Positions 61,881 to 64,000 of a DNA stretch of 64,000 bases are shown here, piece after piece; position 1 is the stretch's first letter, and every line of letters starts with the position of its first letter. The notes beneath the pieces were generated by a model, which did no database searches, was not told the DNA's origin, and worked only from the letters and a program-made list of their open reading frames with translations. The stretch is from Monarcha castaneiventris obscurior (taxonomy: Eukaryota > Chordata > Aves > Passeriformes > Monarchidae), in NCBI GenBank assembly GCA_026261815.1, contig JAMPIT010000269.1, positions 1,171,001 to 1,235,000 of the forward strand. The letters run 5' to 3'. The position numbers and the translations under genes are program-made.

Positions 61881-62814
61881 CCTGGCCCAGGAGGGGATCC
61901 CTGGGAAAGGCAGGGCAGGGTGCTCACATTCCTGGGAGGAACAGGCTGCACCCCAAAAGTGCCCCCAGCCCGAACCAAACGGGGCAGCAGCCCCTGGGTT
62001 TCACCCGTTGTCCCTCCTGCTTTGTGCCTCAGCAAATACCCCCCAGACCCTTCTGAACGGTGCTTCCAAAACAAAACCCTTCCGTGTTTGGCCTAAAACC
62101 AAATATTTTGAGCAAAATGTTTCAGTGTTGCCTGTGTTTATACACGGCTGTGGGGGTGGGAGCTGGATGGAGCCGGGCCCGGTGCTGGGCTCCAGACGGA
62201 ACTGGGATCGTGTGCGGGGCTCTGGATGGAGCTGGGACCCTGCACTGGGCTCCAGACAGAGCTGGGACCCCACCCTGGGCTCAGCTGTGGTGATGGAACT
62301 CCCAGCCCCAGGGATGCAGCCCGAGTGGGAGCAGGAAAAAAGGGCAGAATACGGGAAAAAAGGTCAGCTTTTGCTGTAATGGCTAAAAATGTCAACCATG
62401 GGTCTGGTGTTAAATTAATTATCCTGGCTGGAGCCATCCACCATGGGTACTGCAGCAGGTTAAACGTGCAGCTATTGAAAGGAAAGGGTGGGATCTGGGT
62501 CTCTGCCCCAGCCCATCAGAGGCTCCTGAAGCTCAAGGCTTCCCCTTTATCAGGGTGACCAAATCCATCGGTAATTGGTGCTGGGGCCAAGTTCTGGTGT
62601 GTTTCCAGCAGGACGCTCTGTTTTTGTTATCTCAGCTGTGGGCAGGAGCAGAGCAGCAGGAGGAGGAGGAGGCAGGAGAAGGACGTGGCAGCACCTGGGC
62701 TGGCTGGCCCTGCCTGCAATAGGAAACAACAGAGGCCACAGGGGACGCGTTGCCGCTTCCCACCTCCGTGTTATTCCAGCCATAAATCCCAGTGACCAGC
62801 TTGAACTTTTCTCA
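61881..62814. other. GC-rich stretch with 30-bp repeat
   Basis: No gene. It contains the 30-bp array and 62380-62440 (GCTGTAATGGC, TGTTAAATTAATTATCC), an AT-rich island. A small GGAGGAGGAGG run lies near 62662. GCCATAAAT occurs at 62779-62787. Confidence 0.5.
62162..62283. repeat. 30-bp minisatellite, four degenerate copies
   Basis: Units begin at about 62162, 62192, 62222 and 62252 and share a CTGGGCTCCAGACRGARCTG and GGACCC pattern, with 70-90% identity by eye. Period 30 keeps both strands open. Resulting peptides (Trp-Ser-Arg-Ala, Ser-Pro-Ala) are artefacts. Confidence 0.82.
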
Positions 62815-62960
62815 ATTGACATGTTTACAAGGGAAGTCCACATTTGACAGGAAAATTAAGCATATCAATCACTTAACGAGCTCGTTAATGAATGGCTCTC
62901 AGATCTCTCTGATTTTTGTGCCTGGTAGCACAATTTATTGATCAAGCGCTTTCGGCTGGG
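62815..62960. promoter_or_regulatory. Small AT-rich candidate element
   Basis: Contains CTCAATTGACATG, GAAAATTAAGCATATCAATCAC, TTAACGAGCTCGTTAATGAATGG and CACAATTTATTGATCAAGCG. TTAACGAGCTCGTTAA (62873-62888) is a perfect 16-bp palindrome with two inverted TTAACG half-sites. Unique, non-coding. Confidence 0.45.
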
Positions 62961-63859
62961 CCAGATGTTGCCGTGCCTTGATCCTCCGAGCTGGGCCCTG
63001 GGCAGGGTTTAGTGAGGGGTCATTCTCTCCAGCAGACCCCACGTTCCCTTTGCTGTCTCTGTTTTCTCTTCCTTTCTCTCCCCTTTCCCCCACAGAACAA
63101 AGGGAGCAGATGCGGGCTCGGGGCCCCTCACACCCACTCCGACATATGGAAGTGATCTCCTCTGTCTCTGTAATTACACAGGAGCTGCTCTGCAATGGCT
63201 CCGGGTTTTATTGCACAGAAACCAACCTATTCCTACATAAAACATCTTTATGGTTTCTTCTCCAGGGGCTCCTTGGCCAGGTCCTGGCAGGTATAAAGCC
63301 GTGAGGGACCCCCAGCAGCCGGCGGGGACCCTGGGGCCCCCCGGCAGGACAGAGCACGGGGGGCAGAGGGAGGAAGGCCATGGGAAGGTGGCAGCCAGAG
63401 CCCCCAGTAAAACCCAGCAGCTCTTGGAAGGCGGCAGAGAACACAAAATAACCCCGAAACCTTAATGAGATCCGTAACCCTGGCTGTGTTCGCCTTCCCG
63501 GCCCTGGGGGTGCCCAAACCCCACCTGGGGAGGGGTGGTCAGAGCCCCGTTTGAACATCCCAAGGCCACTCGTGGGCTGGGAAGGGGTGGGGACGCTCAG
63601 CTCTCGCTCAGCTCTCTCTCAGCAGTGGGATGGGGACACTCACACCCATTTCTCGTGGGGAGCACAGCTCGGTCCCCACACTCAGCTCTGTGGGAGAGCT
63701 CTGCAGGTCCTGTGTCCCCAGCACAGGCACCAACCCACGGGAGGGTCTGCTGGAGGTACCCCTGTGCCAAACAGCCCTTCCTGGGCTGGGCTCAGTGAGG
63801 AGCAGCTCCCAGGGACAGCCCAAAGCCCCCTCCATCCCCCCTGGCACCTGTGATCTGTC
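62961..63859. other. GC-rich non-coding stretch
   Basis: No gene. 63165-63250 is AT-balanced (CTGTAATTACACAGG, ATTGCACAG, CTACATAAAAC). A TATAAAG at 63292-63298 precedes GC-rich DNA but lacks other support. Short CTCAGCTCTC repeats lie near 63596-63623. Nothing else is recognised. Confidence 0.5.
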
Positions 63860-64000
63860 TCGTGGCATAAAGCGTGCTCTGGATGTGCTGTCAGCTCATT
63901 TTCAGGAGGGCCTGATAAAACAATGCAGGAGTTACTGCGCAATCTAATGGAGTTAAAAAAAAACCTCCTATAGTGCAACATGAATAGTCCAAAATGCAAA
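63860..64000. promoter_or_regulatory. AT-balanced segment running off the window end
   Basis: Contains GGCATAAAGCGTGC, CTGATAAAACAATGC, GCGCAATCTAATGG, AGTTAAAAAAAAACC and ATGAATAGTCC. This could be the left part of a further candidate element whose remainder lies outside the window. Confidence 0.33.

Noticed and set aside
63292..63298. TATAAAG before GC-rich DNA, possible promoter
   Set aside because: CpG content downstream is modest, with no initiator or exon. A single 7-mer match is expected several times in 64 kb.

Overview
The window looks like vertebrate nuclear DNA, most likely from a bird. The main evidence is five fragments that match the 3' end of CR1 LINEs, the dominant avian/sauropsid retroelement. 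The best one ends in degenerate ATTCYATG-type 8-mers at 27980-27998. Other recognisable transposon sequence is very sparse, and long GC-rich stretches of CTGGG/CCCAG character alternate with sharply bounded AT-rich blocks, as in GC-rich avian (micro)chromosomes. Nothing resembles bacterial or phage organisation: there are no tightly packed genes, operons or ribosome binding sites.

I could not support any protein-coding gene, tRNA, rRNA or known microRNA. The open frames (longest 270 codons) lie in GC-rich or tandem-repeat DNA. They overlap one another on both strands, are dominated by Pro/Gly/Ser/Arg/Trp, and show no domain I recognise. A short exon below about 60 codons could be missed by eye. 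The window is therefore best described as a gene desert or the interior of a very large intron.

Layout: (1) GC-rich filler with micro- and minisatellites. (2) About 30 AT-rich, repeat-free blocks of 100-750 bp (for example 1935-2615, 3485-3960, 7310-7700, 11790-12310, 21535-21900, 33360-33760, 37310-38050, 41085-41480, 48920-49330, 58140-58490, 59990-60260) that look like conserved non-coding elements. They are rich in TAAT/ATTA homeodomain cores, with octamer, TGACAG, TCF/LEF and CATAAA motifs. (3) A few CpG-rich patches (3370-3485, 18190-19200, 40500-41075, 52430-52620, 53895-54370), some directly beside an AT-rich block. (4) Tandem arrays, notably a TGATGTCA array (22349-22595), a two-tier CpG-rich minisatellite (18838-19134), a 27-bp six-copy array (40713-40874) and a 30-bp array (62162-62283).

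This density of candidate enhancers without genes is typical of the regulatory landscape around a developmental transcription factor gene, but I could not identify which locus it is. Calls of conserved or regulatory elements are inferences from composition and motif content; a cross-species alignment would decide them. The most distinctive structure is a near-perfect 19-bp inverted repeat at 60029-60075.
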